NCBI RefSeq assembly: GCF_000027005.1
Contig: NC_012966.1
Coordinates: forward strand, 1-64,000
Direction: 5' to 3'
From: Komagataella phaffii GS115
Taxonomy: Eukaryota > Ascomycota > Pichiomycetes > Pichiales > Pichiaceae
Length of the DNA: 64,000 bases
Shown: piece by piece, positions 20,479 to 30,312 of the stretch
Layout: every line of letters starts with the position of its first letter
Numbering within the stretch: the first letter of the stretch is position 1
Notes under the pieces: model-generated
What the model saw: the letters and a program-made list of their open reading frames with translations, nothing else
Told to the model about the DNA's origin: nothing
The model's database searches: none
Made by a program: the position numbers and the translations under genes

Positions 20479-21354
20479 TCATATAAAAGGTTTATCATAA
20501 TTCTCATCCTCAGTGATCGCATTATTTGCTTGTCGTTTGTGGAAATGTACCACATAATAAGTGGACAGGAAAATACACCCAGAAATAAACTCCATGGTTG
20601 TGGCCAGTACATACTCAGTGACGATAAAACTAGTTGACATTCCCGTTGATGCGTAATTCGCCATGGAAGCATAGTTTGCCCCTTGAATGAAAGGAGATAA
20701 TAAACCATACACACCTCTCACCAGCAGGAATGGAGTAGCTAAGAAAACAGATGCTAGCAAATAAGATCTAATGTTATCCAGGACTATAGCGCAGGCAGCC
20801 AAAGTCAACACAGCTAATGTTGACATTAGAAACAATGCTTGACCCGTTGCTCGAAGGCCTTTGCTGCTATTGATTCTGGCAAGATTGTTTCCGTACTCGT
20901 TAGTATTCACGCTGGCCAACAGGGTACCTCCCACTACCACCAATACATTGGCAACAACTGCTAAGCAATATAATAGAACGACTGTGTTGAGATTGAATCT
21001 TTTGAAACCCAGTAATGATTTTGACGAATCGAAAGAGGCACGTTTCGACCAAGATCCCCCATTGGCTTCCAAATAAGAAGCACACACCAAAAAGAGACTG
21101 ATAAGGATCAGTAAATAGTACGCTTCCGTTTTCAACACAATATAGGCGATGAGCCATTGTCGGGGGATGAATTCTTGTGCTGAGAAGCCTATCAAACATC
21201 CCTGCGCTGCGGCCCGAAGCAGACCAAATAAAAATAGTCCTGTATAGAAGGTCCTAATTGTCCTTTTCTTCCACAGGATGCTTATGCTGACGATAGCAAA
21301 GATACCGTATAGGATTGTAAACACAATCGCTGCTATAACGAAATGAACTGACAT
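20479..21354 (-). CDS. Seven-transmembrane fungal membrane protein of unknown function
   Basis: The 291-residue protein begins with a membrane segment (MSVHFVIAAIVFTILYGIFA) and has about seven hydrophobic helices separated by short loops. The FLFGLLRAAAQGCLIGF segment, where an Arg follows FGLL, resembles fungal 7TM families of the DUF7702/RTA1 kind; I cannot decide which. It ends in a short acidic cytosolic tail (ITEDENYDKPFI). No enzymatic motif is visible. It stands alone between gene-free stretches of about 2 kb on each side. It is probably a plasma-membrane or ER receptor- or lipid-related protein, but that is only a guess from topology. Confidence 0.7.
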   Translation of the reverse strand: MSVHFVIAAIVFTILYGIFAIVSISILWKKRTIRTFYTGLFLFGLLRAAAQGCLIGFSAQEFIPRQWLIAYIVLKTEAYYLLILISLFLVCASYLEANGGSWSKRASFDSSKSLLGFKRFNLNTVVLLYCLAVVANVLVVVGGTLLASVNTNEYGNNLARINSSKGLRATGQALFLMSTLAVLTLAACAIVLDNIRSYLLASVFLATPFLLVRGVYGLLSPFIQGANYASMANYASTGMSTSFIVTEYVLATTMEFISGCIFLSTYYVVHFHKRQANNAITEDENYDKPFI

Positions 21355-23396
21355 GATTGCACTAGAGAAGGCATATTCCCCATGTTCATACTTTGAGTTA
21401 TTAAGTACTTCTAGCTCATATGAATAACGCTTGCTTCTATGCGAGCCAAGGAAACGCTTAGTATGAGGTAGGAATGGAGACCAACTGCCCTTGACACGAA
21501 CCTTAAAGATTTGAGAATTCCTCCACTATTCAAACTAAATTTGTTAATCCTCTGCTAATATTGCACGGAGAAACTGGTGTTCCAATTGGTGCTATATTTA
21601 GAACTGATAGGGTCACTCCAAGTATACCCACAATCTGGTACAATTTTCGCTGTAAAAGTATGAGAATAGTTCATGCAGCTTCTCCATTGCTCGCTCTTCA
21701 ACGTGAGGGAGCTTCGTTCGATAAGTTTTCATAAATGGTTCATAATTGTATCACCAAAATAGATTTCTTACCAAACTTCAAGCTAACCATATCCGATCAG
21801 ATCTAAAGTTTAGATGAGTGCCTCAAGAATCTCGTGCTCCTTTGAGCAATAGTTCTTGGCTGAATTCATCCCTTTACCATGAAACATGTACCCTTAAAGC
21901 GCAGAAATATGAGCAGGCCCAGTTATTATAAGGTTTCCAATCGAGAATATCAGGACTATCCGCCTTGTAATAAGCACAAGCAAATTATCTTCATCAAACT
22001 ACCTTCAAAGCGTGTTTCGGGAGAAATTCAACGATGGGTTTGATAACCACTTTGCCGTAATAGATCTTCACCTTCTGGATTCAAGGGTTTCAAGAACGTT
22101 AAGCAATGTTACGAGTTGATTGAACTTGCTTGTTGTGTTTTGTTTAATGTGAAGAGAAGGCAGATACAAGTAAATATATTGTCAGGGCTTAGAACGTGTT
22201 GCTCATGTTGTAAAATTCTGTTGAAACAACACAAGAGCTCTGTCAATTTGAGCAGCGCTAACGACTTAACAAAATCAACAGCAGCTTTCTTTGCCACCTT
22301 TGTTTCATTTAGTTTTGGTTATGGATTCATTTTTGATAAAGTGCAAAGGAAAAGAAAATATGTGGTTTGGCCTATGCCACTATTACGGTTTAGATTGGTT
22401 TTTTGTGAACTTCATCTACTTCCTGTGTAAAGTTGACTAGCTTATGCTTTGTTCGATATGTGACCCTATCTTCCGGCTATTTACCGTATGGAATGATCAA
22501 AAATGCCCTGCTTTTGAATATCATTCAAATGACATTTTTCATTAAAATGAAACTTCCACAGATTAGTGGACCAAAAGAAATGCCGTACCATAAACACCCC
22601 AAATTGTGTTCATTCATGCGTTTCCTCTCACCACGACTTTCAACAAAAAGTGAGGCGTCTTCTTACAAGTCGACTTTAATACGAATTCTGGGCATAGCCA
22701 GCGCATATCGGAAATTGAGTCATGCTAGAAGTATTCTTTGCGGACCTAACGCATACAAGGGTCAAATGACACCACTTTCATTGCTATCGACCGTTGGCTA
22801 CTTACTTGTCAACTTTCAATTTTTCAACGAAGGAAAATGTTTCACGAAGATCCGTAAAACCGACGAAAAACCAGAAAACATCTACATATCATAGGGTGGT
22901 TTGAATAATATTTACCTGCCTCAAGACTAGTCCCGATATTCAACAATAACCCCGATAATAGAGTCCCGATAACCCAAGGAGAACTTTGGACTGGGAATGT
23001 GGGGTGCGCATAGGGTCGAAATCCTGATGACAAAGGTTTCAGGGCAGGGTTGTCGGAAATTGACTAACGCAATTCCGCAAGTTCCATGTTCCCCACAGCA
23101 TTGTCAAAATTACTGTCAGAAAATTGCAAACCAGAAGTAATTTCAAATATCTCACAGCGTGACCTGATAAGAGTTATACGCATGATCGCCTGTTTTTCAA
23201 GGGAGTTCTGAACTGGAACACAGAATCAAATGCCCTTAGTCAAGTTGAGCAAGCTCGCCATAAGAAGATCTGATGAAGGACTATATTTTATACCACTGAA
23301 GACATAAGCAAGATTATATGAACCTCACATTTTGCTTAGAACCTACCATTATTTCATTAAAAACAGGTAAACGCTAGAAACATATAATAGTATATA
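21355..23396. other. 2 kb upstream region of the 7TM gene, with triplicated CCCGATA
   Basis: No gene is supported. The 153-residue open frame at 22433-22894 is Lys/Arg-rich, starts inside an otherwise featureless stretch and has no domain. Three direct CCCGATA copies lie at 22932, 22951 and 22965. The first few hundred bases next to 21354 are the promoter of the 7TM gene. Confidence 0.5.
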
Positions 23397-25043
23397 TTAA
23401 ACACGCTCAATATGATTGATCTCACCCTTAACTTCGTTAAATACCTGCGCAGCTTCAATTTGGACTCGACACTTGTGACCCTTAAATTTTCTGATGGGGA
23501 TTTTGTCATTGAACATTTCATCAATCTCTTCAAATGATCTACCAGCCGTCTCAGGTAGATAGAAAAAGAAAACAAGCAGGTACAATGCAGACAATCCTCC
23601 AAAGATGAACAGGACTTTGGATCCCATGTTAGCTTGATCAGGATTGAACATATATGGCAAGACAAAACTCCACATACACTGAATACCATTATTCAGGAAA
23701 CTACCTGTGGCAATGGTCTTTGATCTTAAATTGTTAGTTGGTACTTCACCAGATACAACATAAGCCCCTGGACCAATACTGGCATTATAGAAAAAGTTGT
23801 ACATGGCCATGAATGCGCAAGATGCCGTAACAGCGGGGATATTATTGATATTAAGCCCAAGACAAGCAACCAGCAAATTGAGAACAGCCATACATGTTGT
23901 TCCAATAATCATCAAAGATCTTCTTCCAAAGAAATCAAGAGTGAACCACGATGTTATGGTTCCGAAAATGGAAAGACCTTGAGCACCGCATGAAAGTTGA
24001 AATGATCTATCGTCAGTGAAACCAGCCAACTGATAATAGTATGTTGAGTAACCAGAAATAAAAGCCACACCGGAAAGGGGCTGGATAAGGAATGAGCACA
24101 CACCTGCAAGCGTTCTCTTGAAGTTTCTCTTGTAGAAAAGCTCCTGTAGAGACGAACCTTCTCCGTTGGCTAGTTGAGCTTCCTGAATGGTAACTTTCAT
24201 CAAAGCATATTGAGCCTCTACAAGATCTGAGCCCTTGTAAATTTTGTTCAAAGACTTTAAAGTTTTTTCAGTTTTGTCCTTGGTCAAAAGATAGTAAGGA
24301 GACTCGGGGAGGAACAAGCACCATACTATGGAGATACCAGCAATTATAAACTGAGGAATCATCATAGAACGGTAAGCCATACGGCCTACCTTATTTTGAG
24401 TCTTGTAGGTAATGATGTAGCACAAGAAAGGTCCAACACATAGAGCCAGGTTTATCGAAGCAATAGCAACACCTCTCAATGCCAGGGGCGAAATCTCAGC
24501 AATATACGCAGTGACAACAGTCAACAAAATTCCCAAACAGAAGGCATTGATAAATTTTCCAGCAAAAAATACCTCGATAGTCGTCGCAACAAACTCTAAA
24601 ATGACCGAAGGGATACTAAGCAATAAAGCAAACATAATGACCCATTTACGGCCCCATTTATCAGTTGTGAAAGAACCAAAAAAAGAACCAACAACTAGGG
24701 CACCTGTAGCACCTCCTGTGATAGCTGATTGCCAGTCAGCAGGCAAGACGTATCCTCCTTGATAGGCATTACCAAAGTCCTCTCTGAATCGAGGGATGGA
24801 TAGCACAATACCTCCAGCTTGACTTTCGTACCCCACTAGAATAGCAATGAATATACCAGCACAGATCCAAAAGAAAGCTTTAGGATAGGTTTTAATGGCT
24901 TCCCATTTGCTGAGGCCATGTTCAACTTCTTGCTGAGCTCTAGCCAGTTTCTCGAGTTCAGAGAATTCATAAGCAGTGACTGTCTTGGCGACTGATTGTA
25001 GCTCTTTTTCCTCGGCAGTTTGTTTGGAAGTAATAGAGCTCAT
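23397..25043 (-). CDS. MFS sugar porter, fungal glycoside/sugar H+ symporter type
   Basis: The 548-residue, 12-helix transporter carries sugar-porter signatures. These are DKWGRKW after helix 2, the RGVA segment after helix 4, PESPYYLL before the central loop, the DFFGRRSL repeat motif, and the terminal LPETAGRSFEEIDEMF. The N-terminus is a soluble 60-residue segment and the central loop is of normal length. The GYESQAGGIVLSIPRFREDFG start of helix 1 is typical of the maltose/alpha-glucoside permease branch rather than hexose facilitators. It is divergently transcribed from the alpha-L-rhamnosidase across a 314-bp shared promoter. This suggests that it imports the glycoside or rhamnose-containing sugar that the adjacent intracellular glycosidases cut (inference). 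Confidence 0.9.
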   Translation of the reverse strand: MSSITSKQTAEEKELQSVAKTVTAYEFSELEKLARAQQEVEHGLSKWEAIKTYPKAFFWICAGIFIAILVGYESQAGGIVLSIPRFREDFGNAYQGGYVLPADWQSAITGGATGALVVGSFFGSFTTDKWGRKWVIMFALLLSIPSVILEFVATTIEVFFAGKFINAFCLGILLTVVTAYIAEISPLALRGVAIASINLALCVGPFLCYIITYKTQNKVGRMAYRSMMIPQFIIAGISIVWCLFLPESPYYLLTKDKTEKTLKSLNKIYKGSDLVEAQYALMKVTIQEAQLANGEGSSLQELFYKRNFKRTLAGVCSFLIQPLSGVAFISGYSTYYYQLAGFTDDRSFQLSCGAQGLSIFGTITSWFTLDFFGRRSLMIIGTTCMAVLNLLVACLGLNINNIPAVTASCAFMAMYNFFYNASIGPGAYVVSGEVPTNNLRSKTIATGSFLNNGIQCMWSFVLPYMFNPDQANMGSKVLFIFGGLSALYLLVFFFYLPETAGRSFEEIDEMFNDKIPIRKFKGHKCRVQIEAAQVFNEVKGEINHIERV

Positions 25044-25357
25044 AGTTTCTGGGGAAATATCACAACGAATATTGCATTATTTATATATTCCAAACCTGCA
25101 GACTTCAATAATTTTATTTCTTGGGGTAATAAGCAGTGAACACCCCACGTCTACCGTTCATCGAGAAAAATGTTGAAAAACATCATTCATAACCTCTGCT
25201 ATCCGTACAAGCGTTTCCCCGTTGAACGCGAGATCGCTTTCTCCATATCTTATCAAAATACCGAAGGCGGAAAATAAGTTGAGATGCTCCGCACTTTTCA
25301 GTTAGAGCTCTGCTTTTAACTAGCTCCTTTTTGCAGTTTCGTTCAACTTCTGTAAAA
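25044..25357. promoter_or_regulatory. Shared divergent promoter, sugar porter and rhamnosidase
   Basis: A 314-bp interval drives genes on both sides. It contains a CCG-AAGG-CGG element at 25261-25270, an everted-triplet arrangement used by some zinc-cluster regulators such as Leu3. A TATA-like tatttatatattcc lies at about 25078-25091 on the transporter side. A zinc-cluster gene is part of the same cluster. Confidence 0.55.
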
Positions 25358-27346
25358 ATGTCTTTTGCAAAAAGTGTGTTAGAAGCCACCCCTAATGAGG
25401 GTGAATGGAACAAGAACAAGTTCTCACCGTCCTCTCGACGAGTGAATGCTCAGAAGATCCACCGCATTGAAGGGAACACTGAAAATGTGGAGAATCTGTT
25501 GGTGCAGGATACAACCAAAATTGCAGTGCTACATGGCTCAGATACTGCAGTTACTCTGGACTTTGGATTCAATACTTGCGGATTGGTTCAAATCGAATTC
25601 GACAATGACAATGATAATGATAAACACATTGAACTGTCTTTCTCTGAATCTAAACAGTTTATTGACAAGACTACTTCAGACAGGTCTATGGATTTCCTAA
25701 TGGAAGATCTCACTCTCAAGGTACTTTGCAAAGGTACTTATCAGATGCCATGGGTTTCCCAAAGAGGTGCATTCAGATACCTAACCCTCTGGACCCATGA
25801 AGAATCAAGATCTATTTCCATTAAAAGTATTAGTACTTATATGACATGCATGCCGTCCCTAGGAGAGGACTTGTCCCGATACTCTGGTTACTTCCATTCA
25901 AGTGACCAATTTGCCAATTCTCTCTGGTACGCGGGAGCATACACCATTCAACTAGCCACTATTCCCGTTGATTCAGGACGTAGGCATTCAGTTATAATGC
26001 CCAGAACTGGTTGGTTCAACGATGCACTAGCTGGCCTGAAGGATGCTTCGGAAATTCTAACAGATGGCGCACGTAGAGACAGAAGTGTATGGTCAGGAGA
26101 TCGTTCTGTTTCCCTATTAACCGAAGCAGTATGCTTCGATGGTGTTGGGGGACAAGCGGCTACTGACTGGCTTCTGACTCATCAGAAGGAATCTGGAGAG
26201 TTTCCATATGCTTGCAAACCAATTGATATGTATGGTTCAGACACATATCACCTTTGGTCCTTGGTTAATGTTTATGACTCCTTCAAGCTTACGGGAGACG
26301 ATACCACTGCATTGCATCACTGGCAGAGCTACAAGAAGGGTCTGGAATATTCGCGCAATAAAGTTTCTGAACTGGGCCTAATCAAAGTCACTAATGTACT
26401 TGACTGGGGGAGAGATGTGTTACAGAATCATGCAGCTAGCTGTAACATGATTTACTACCATACCTTGAACGGTGCTGTAGAACTGGCAACTCGATTTGGG
26501 GATGAGAAAGCGGCTTCTGAGTATGCTTCTCAGGCTAAAGAGTTAAAGTTACGCATCAACGAAGTTCTTTGGGACGAGCAGCATGGGATGTTCAAAGACA
26601 ACGAACTATCTTCTGTTCTTTCTCAAGATGCAAACTGTTTTGCTGTCTGGTTCGATGTCACTAGTGAAGAAAGAAAAGAGAGCATCTCTGAAAATCTTGC
26701 CAAAAGATGGACTAAGTTTGGAGCTCCTGCTGTGGAGTCTCCAGGTATGATCTCCCCATTCATCTCCAGTTGCGAATTATTTTGCCACTCTTTGGCTGGT
26801 CATCCAGAGAGAGCATTAGAACTGTTCCGAACTATGTGGGGTTATATCTGGAATTCCCCTTATGCTGTTCAATCTTCTTTGATTGAAGGATACTTCCAAG
26901 ATGGAAGTTGTAAGTATCCATTCACTCTTTATGATCCAGCTTACATTTCTCATGCTCATCCTTGGGCTACTGGTCCCACGGTGCTGCTGACTAACCACAT
27001 TGTTGGATTGAGCTTTGAACACGACCACTCTCAGTGGAATCTCTTCCCGGCAGGCATTTTCTCGGAGAATGCAATTGAATGGGCTCAAACAGGATTCACT
27101 TCCAAGACCAAGGGTTTCATCAGTGCGGGATATAAGTTTGAAAGGCATTTAAAATCTCTGGAATTGGCTGTAAAGAGCCCTAAGGAGACAAAGGGAAAGA
27201 TTGGAATTCCGTACGATTCAGATTACGCTATTTCTACGGTGACTCTAAATGGTGAGGTTCTTGGCACTGAAAAACTGGAAATCCAAGAGAAATACTATGT
27301 AGTTTCGGTCAAGGAGAGTGTTACCGTTATAGTTTCATATTGTTAG
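25358..27346 (+). CDS. Alpha-L-rhamnosidase, GH78, cytosolic
   Basis: The 662-residue protein starts at the ATG at 25358; an extra 9 codons upstream come only from a TTG. There is no signal peptide, so it should act in the cytosol. An N-terminal beta-rich part precedes an (alpha/alpha)6-barrel. The GH78 hallmark DGARRDRSVWSGD (about 236-248) contains the acidic residues expected in the active site. It is followed by conserved barrel segments such as NVLDWGRDV, HPWATGPT and WNLFPAGIF. GH78 enzymes release terminal L-rhamnose from plant glycosides such as rutinosides and pectin fragments. The gene is followed by a beta-glucosidase 301 bp downstream on the same strand and faces a sugar porter. 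A short DNDNDND run (from gacaatgacaatgataat) near 25608-25623 is a coding microsatellite. Confidence 0.9.
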   Translation: MSFAKSVLEATPNEGEWNKNKFSPSSRRVNAQKIHRIEGNTENVENLLVQDTTKIAVLHGSDTAVTLDFGFNTCGLVQIEFDNDNDNDKHIELSFSESKQFIDKTTSDRSMDFLMEDLTLKVLCKGTYQMPWVSQRGAFRYLTLWTHEESRSISIKSISTYMTCMPSLGEDLSRYSGYFHSSDQFANSLWYAGAYTIQLATIPVDSGRRHSVIMPRTGWFNDALAGLKDASEILTDGARRDRSVWSGDRSVSLLTEAVCFDGVGGQAATDWLLTHQKESGEFPYACKPIDMYGSDTYHLWSLVNVYDSFKLTGDDTTALHHWQSYKKGLEYSRNKVSELGLIKVTNVLDWGRDVLQNHAASCNMIYYHTLNGAVELATRFGDEKAASEYASQAKELKLRINEVLWDEQHGMFKDNELSSVLSQDANCFAVWFDVTSEERKESISENLAKRWTKFGAPAVESPGMISPFISSCELFCHSLAGHPERALELFRTMWGYIWNSPYAVQSSLIEGYFQDGSCKYPFTLYDPAYISHAHPWATGPTVLLTNHIVGLSFEHDHSQWNLFPAGIFSENAIEWAQTGFTSKTKGFISAGYKFERHLKSLELAVKSPKETKGKIGIPYDSDYAISTVTLNGEVLGTEKLEIQEKYYVVSVKESVTVIVSYC

Positions 27347-27647
27347 TCTACATATTTGTTAAATGAACTAGATGACCAAATTTTTTACAAGGTTAGAACT
27401 TACTTTATCATTCATTCGAAGATCCGAATTCCGGGATCTTTCTACATTTCCGGCATGACTTCAGGGCTTTCATCTCCGGAATTTAATGAAGTTTGATTGC
27501 ATTCAGTGCATATTATTGTTGCGGGGCAATTGTGCCTTCCTTCGTGTGCGGAAACTGTTAAAAAATGTTCCGCGTTCCCCAGATTTTCGTTTAAGGTTAA
27601 AGGCGCTCAAAGATCCCTTCTCCCTTCTTTTCAAAATAAAACTCAAA
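27347..27647. promoter_or_regulatory. Promoter of the GH3 beta-glucosidase with TCCGG elements
   Basis: This 301-bp gap contains three similarly oriented (T/C)TCCGG elements at 27429-27434, 27448-27453 and 27474-27479. The first lies inside an imperfect palindrome GATCCGAATTCCGGGATC. CGG triplets suit control by a zinc-cluster factor such as the one encoded downstream. An upstream open frame in this region begins at another ATG (27486) but adds a basic unrelated N-terminus, so I do not use it. Confidence 0.5.
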
Positions 27648-30167
27648 ATGACTCAATTAGATGTCGAATCATTGATTCAAGAACTCACACTAAATGAAAA
27701 GGTTCAACTTCTGTCCGGATCAGACTTTTGGCACACCACCCCAGTTAGACGTCTAGGAATTCCAAAGATGAGATTATCTGACGGTCCTAACGGCGTCCGA
27801 GGAACCAAGTTTTTCAATGGAGTTCCAACCGCATGTTTTCCTTGTGGTACTGGATTAGGTGCCACTTTCGATAAAGAACTTCTAAAAGAAGCTGGCTCCT
27901 TGATGGCAGACGAAGCTAAAGCAAAAGCTGCCTCGGTAGTTTTGGGTCCTACAGCTAACATTGCTCGAGGCCCCAACGGAGGAAGAGGCTTCGAATCTTT
28001 TGGAGAGGATCCAGTGGTTAATGGATTATCTAGTGCTGCAATGATTAATGGATTGCAAGGTAAATATATTGCGGCTACCATGAAACATTATGTTTGTAAC
28101 GATTTAGAGATGGATCGTAATTGCATTGATGCACAGGTGTCTCACAGAGCTCTAAGAGAAGTGTACCTTCTTCCATTCCAAATTGCGGTAAGAGATGCAA
28201 ATCCTCGCGCTATCATGACTGCTTATAATAAAGCAAACGGTGAACATGTATCTCAGTCAAAGTTTCTTCTAGATGAGGTTTTGAGAAAAGAATGGGGCTG
28301 GGATGGTTTGTTAATGTCCGATTGGTTCGGTGTGTACGATGCAAAGTCTTCTATCACTAATGGTCTTGACCTGGAAATGCCTGGTCCACCTCAGTGCAGA
28401 GTCCATTCGGCAACCGATCATGCCATCAATTCTGGGGAGATACACATAAATGATGTCGATGAGCGGGTGCGAAGCCTCTTAAGTTTAATTAACTATTGTC
28501 ACCAGAGTGGCGTCACTGAGGAGGATCCGGAGACATCCGATAACAACACCCCAGAGACCATCGAAAAACTCAGAAAAATCAGTAGAGAATCAATCGTCTT
28601 GCTGAAGGATGATGACAGGAACAGAAGTATCCTTCCTCTGAAGAAGTCAGATAAAATTGCCGTGATTGGAAACAATGCTAAGCAGGCTGCATATTGCGGA
28701 GGAGGTTCTGCTTCTGTTCTCTCGTACCATACTACAACTCCTTTCGACTCTATCAAATCACGATTGGAAGATTCAAACACTCCAGCTTACACCATCGGTG
28801 CTGATGCTTACAAGAACCTTCCGCCTTTGGGCCCTCAGATGACAGACAGCGATGGAAAACCGGGGTTCGACGCCAAATTTTTTGTTGGCTCGCCTACATC
28901 TAAAGATAGAAAGCTGATTGATCACTTTCAGTTGACCAATTCACAAGTCTTCCTGGTTGACTACTATAATGAACAGATCCCTGAAAACAAAGAGTTTTAC
29001 GTAGACGTTGAAGGGCAATTCATTCCTGAGGAAGATGGAACCTATAACTTTGGCTTGACCGTATTCGGAACGGGAAGATTATTCGTGGATGATAAGCTGG
29101 TTTCCGATAGTAGCCAAAACCAGACCCCTGGAGATTCCTTTTTTGGACTAGCAGCTCAAGAGGTTATCGGGTCCATTCATTTGGTCAAGGGTAAAGCATA
29201 TAAAATAAAGGTTCTTTATGGATCCAGTGTCACCAGAACATATGAAATTGCAGCCAGTGTTGCTTTTGAAGGAGGAGCATTTACTTTTGGTGCAGCAAAA
29301 CAAAGAAATGAAGATGAAGAAATTGCTAGAGCTGTGGAAATTGCTAAGGCAAATGATAAAGTGGTGTTGTGCATAGGTCTAAATCAAGACTTTGAAAGTG
29401 AGGGATTCGACAGGCCGGATATCAAAATTCCTGGAGCAACCAACAAGATGGTAAGTGCTGTTTTGAAGGCTAACCCTAACACTGTGATCGTCAACCAAAC
29501 AGGAACCCCAGTCGAGATGCCATGGGCCAGTGACGCTCCAGTGATCTTGCAGGCTTGGTTTGGGGGGTCTGAGGCAGGGACCGCTATAGCTGATGTACTA
29601 TTCGGTGACTACAACCCTAGCGGAAAACTAACGGTTACTTTTCCCTTGAGATTTGAGGATAACCCTGCATATCTCAACTTCCAATCCAATAAGCAAGCAT
29701 GTTGGTATGGGGAAGACGTTTATGTGGGCTACAGATATTACGAGACCATAGACAGGCCTGTGTTATTCCCATTTGGCCACGGATTGTCATTCACCGAATT
29801 TGATTTTACCGACATGTTTGTCAGGCTTGAAGAAGAAAACCTTGAAGTTGAGGTTGTAGTCAGAAACACAGGAAAGTATGATGGTGCTGAAGTTGTGCAG
29901 TTGTACGTAGCACCAGTATCCCCATCCCTGAAAAGGCCCATCAAAGAACTCAAGGAATATGCTAAGATTTTCTTAGCCAGTGGTGAGGCAAAAACAGTTC
30001 ACCTGAGCGTTCCTATTAAGTATGCCACTTCGTTCTTTGACGAATATCAGAAGAAATGGTGCTCCGAGAAAGGAGAGTACACAATCTTACTGGGATCCAG
30101 CTCAGCAGATATTAAAGTTTCGCAATCTATTACTTTAGAAAAAACAACTTTTTGGAAAGGTTTATAG
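27648..30167 (+). CDS. Beta-glucosidase, GH3 with PA14 insert, cytosolic
   Basis: I start the protein at the ATG at 27648 (839 residues) because MTQLDVESLIQELTLNEKVQLL is the typical GH3 opening; the 54 codons upstream look like leader sequence. Domains in order are the GH3 N-terminal TIM barrel with catalytic nucleophile D225 in GLLMSDWFGVYD, the substrate loop KHYVCNDLE, a PA14 insert at about 400-550, the GH3 C-terminal domain, and a fibronectin-III-like tail. This is the architecture of Kluyveromyces Bgl1-type beta-glucosidases. There is no signal peptide, so it is cytosolic. It hydrolyses beta-glucosides; after removal of rhamnose by the neighbouring GH78 it could release glucose from a rutinoside-like compound (inference). 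Confidence 0.92.
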   Translation: MTQLDVESLIQELTLNEKVQLLSGSDFWHTTPVRRLGIPKMRLSDGPNGVRGTKFFNGVPTACFPCGTGLGATFDKELLKEAGSLMADEAKAKAASVVLGPTANIARGPNGGRGFESFGEDPVVNGLSSAAMINGLQGKYIAATMKHYVCNDLEMDRNCIDAQVSHRALREVYLLPFQIAVRDANPRAIMTAYNKANGEHVSQSKFLLDEVLRKEWGWDGLLMSDWFGVYDAKSSITNGLDLEMPGPPQCRVHSATDHAINSGEIHINDVDERVRSLLSLINYCHQSGVTEEDPETSDNNTPETIEKLRKISRESIVLLKDDDRNRSILPLKKSDKIAVIGNNAKQAAYCGGGSASVLSYHTTTPFDSIKSRLEDSNTPAYTIGADAYKNLPPLGPQMTDSDGKPGFDAKFFVGSPTSKDRKLIDHFQLTNSQVFLVDYYNEQIPENKEFYVDVEGQFIPEEDGTYNFGLTVFGTGRLFVDDKLVSDSSQNQTPGDSFFGLAAQEVIGSIHLVKGKAYKIKVLYGSSVTRTYEIAASVAFEGGAFTFGAAKQRNEDEEIARAVEIAKANDKVVLCIGLNQDFESEGFDRPDIKIPGATNKMVSAVLKANPNTVIVNQTGTPVEMPWASDAPVILQAWFGGSEAGTAIADVLFGDYNPSGKLTVTFPLRFEDNPAYLNFQSNKQACWYGEDVYVGYRYYETIDRPVLFPFGHGLSFTEFDFTDMFVRLEEENLEVEVVVRNTGKYDGAEVVQLYVAPVSPSLKRPIKELKEYAKIFLASGEAKTVHLSVPIKYATSFFDEYQKKWCSEKGEYTILLGSSSADIKVSQSITLEKTTFWKGL

Positions 30168-30312
30168 TAACTAACGAAAGCTTAGTAAGTAGACTTAATA
30201 TAATCTCACTAGTAAGAGTAAGGTAGAGGATACCGATTAAAGGTATGATAGATACTTTCGCGAACAGTATCATCATAAATGTGTGGGTTCCTGAGAACTC
30301 TCCGCCTTTATA

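Noticed and set aside
22433..22894. 153-residue plus-strand open frame
   Set aside because: No recognisable family, scattered hydrophobic and basic residues without pattern, and nothing conserved on either strand.
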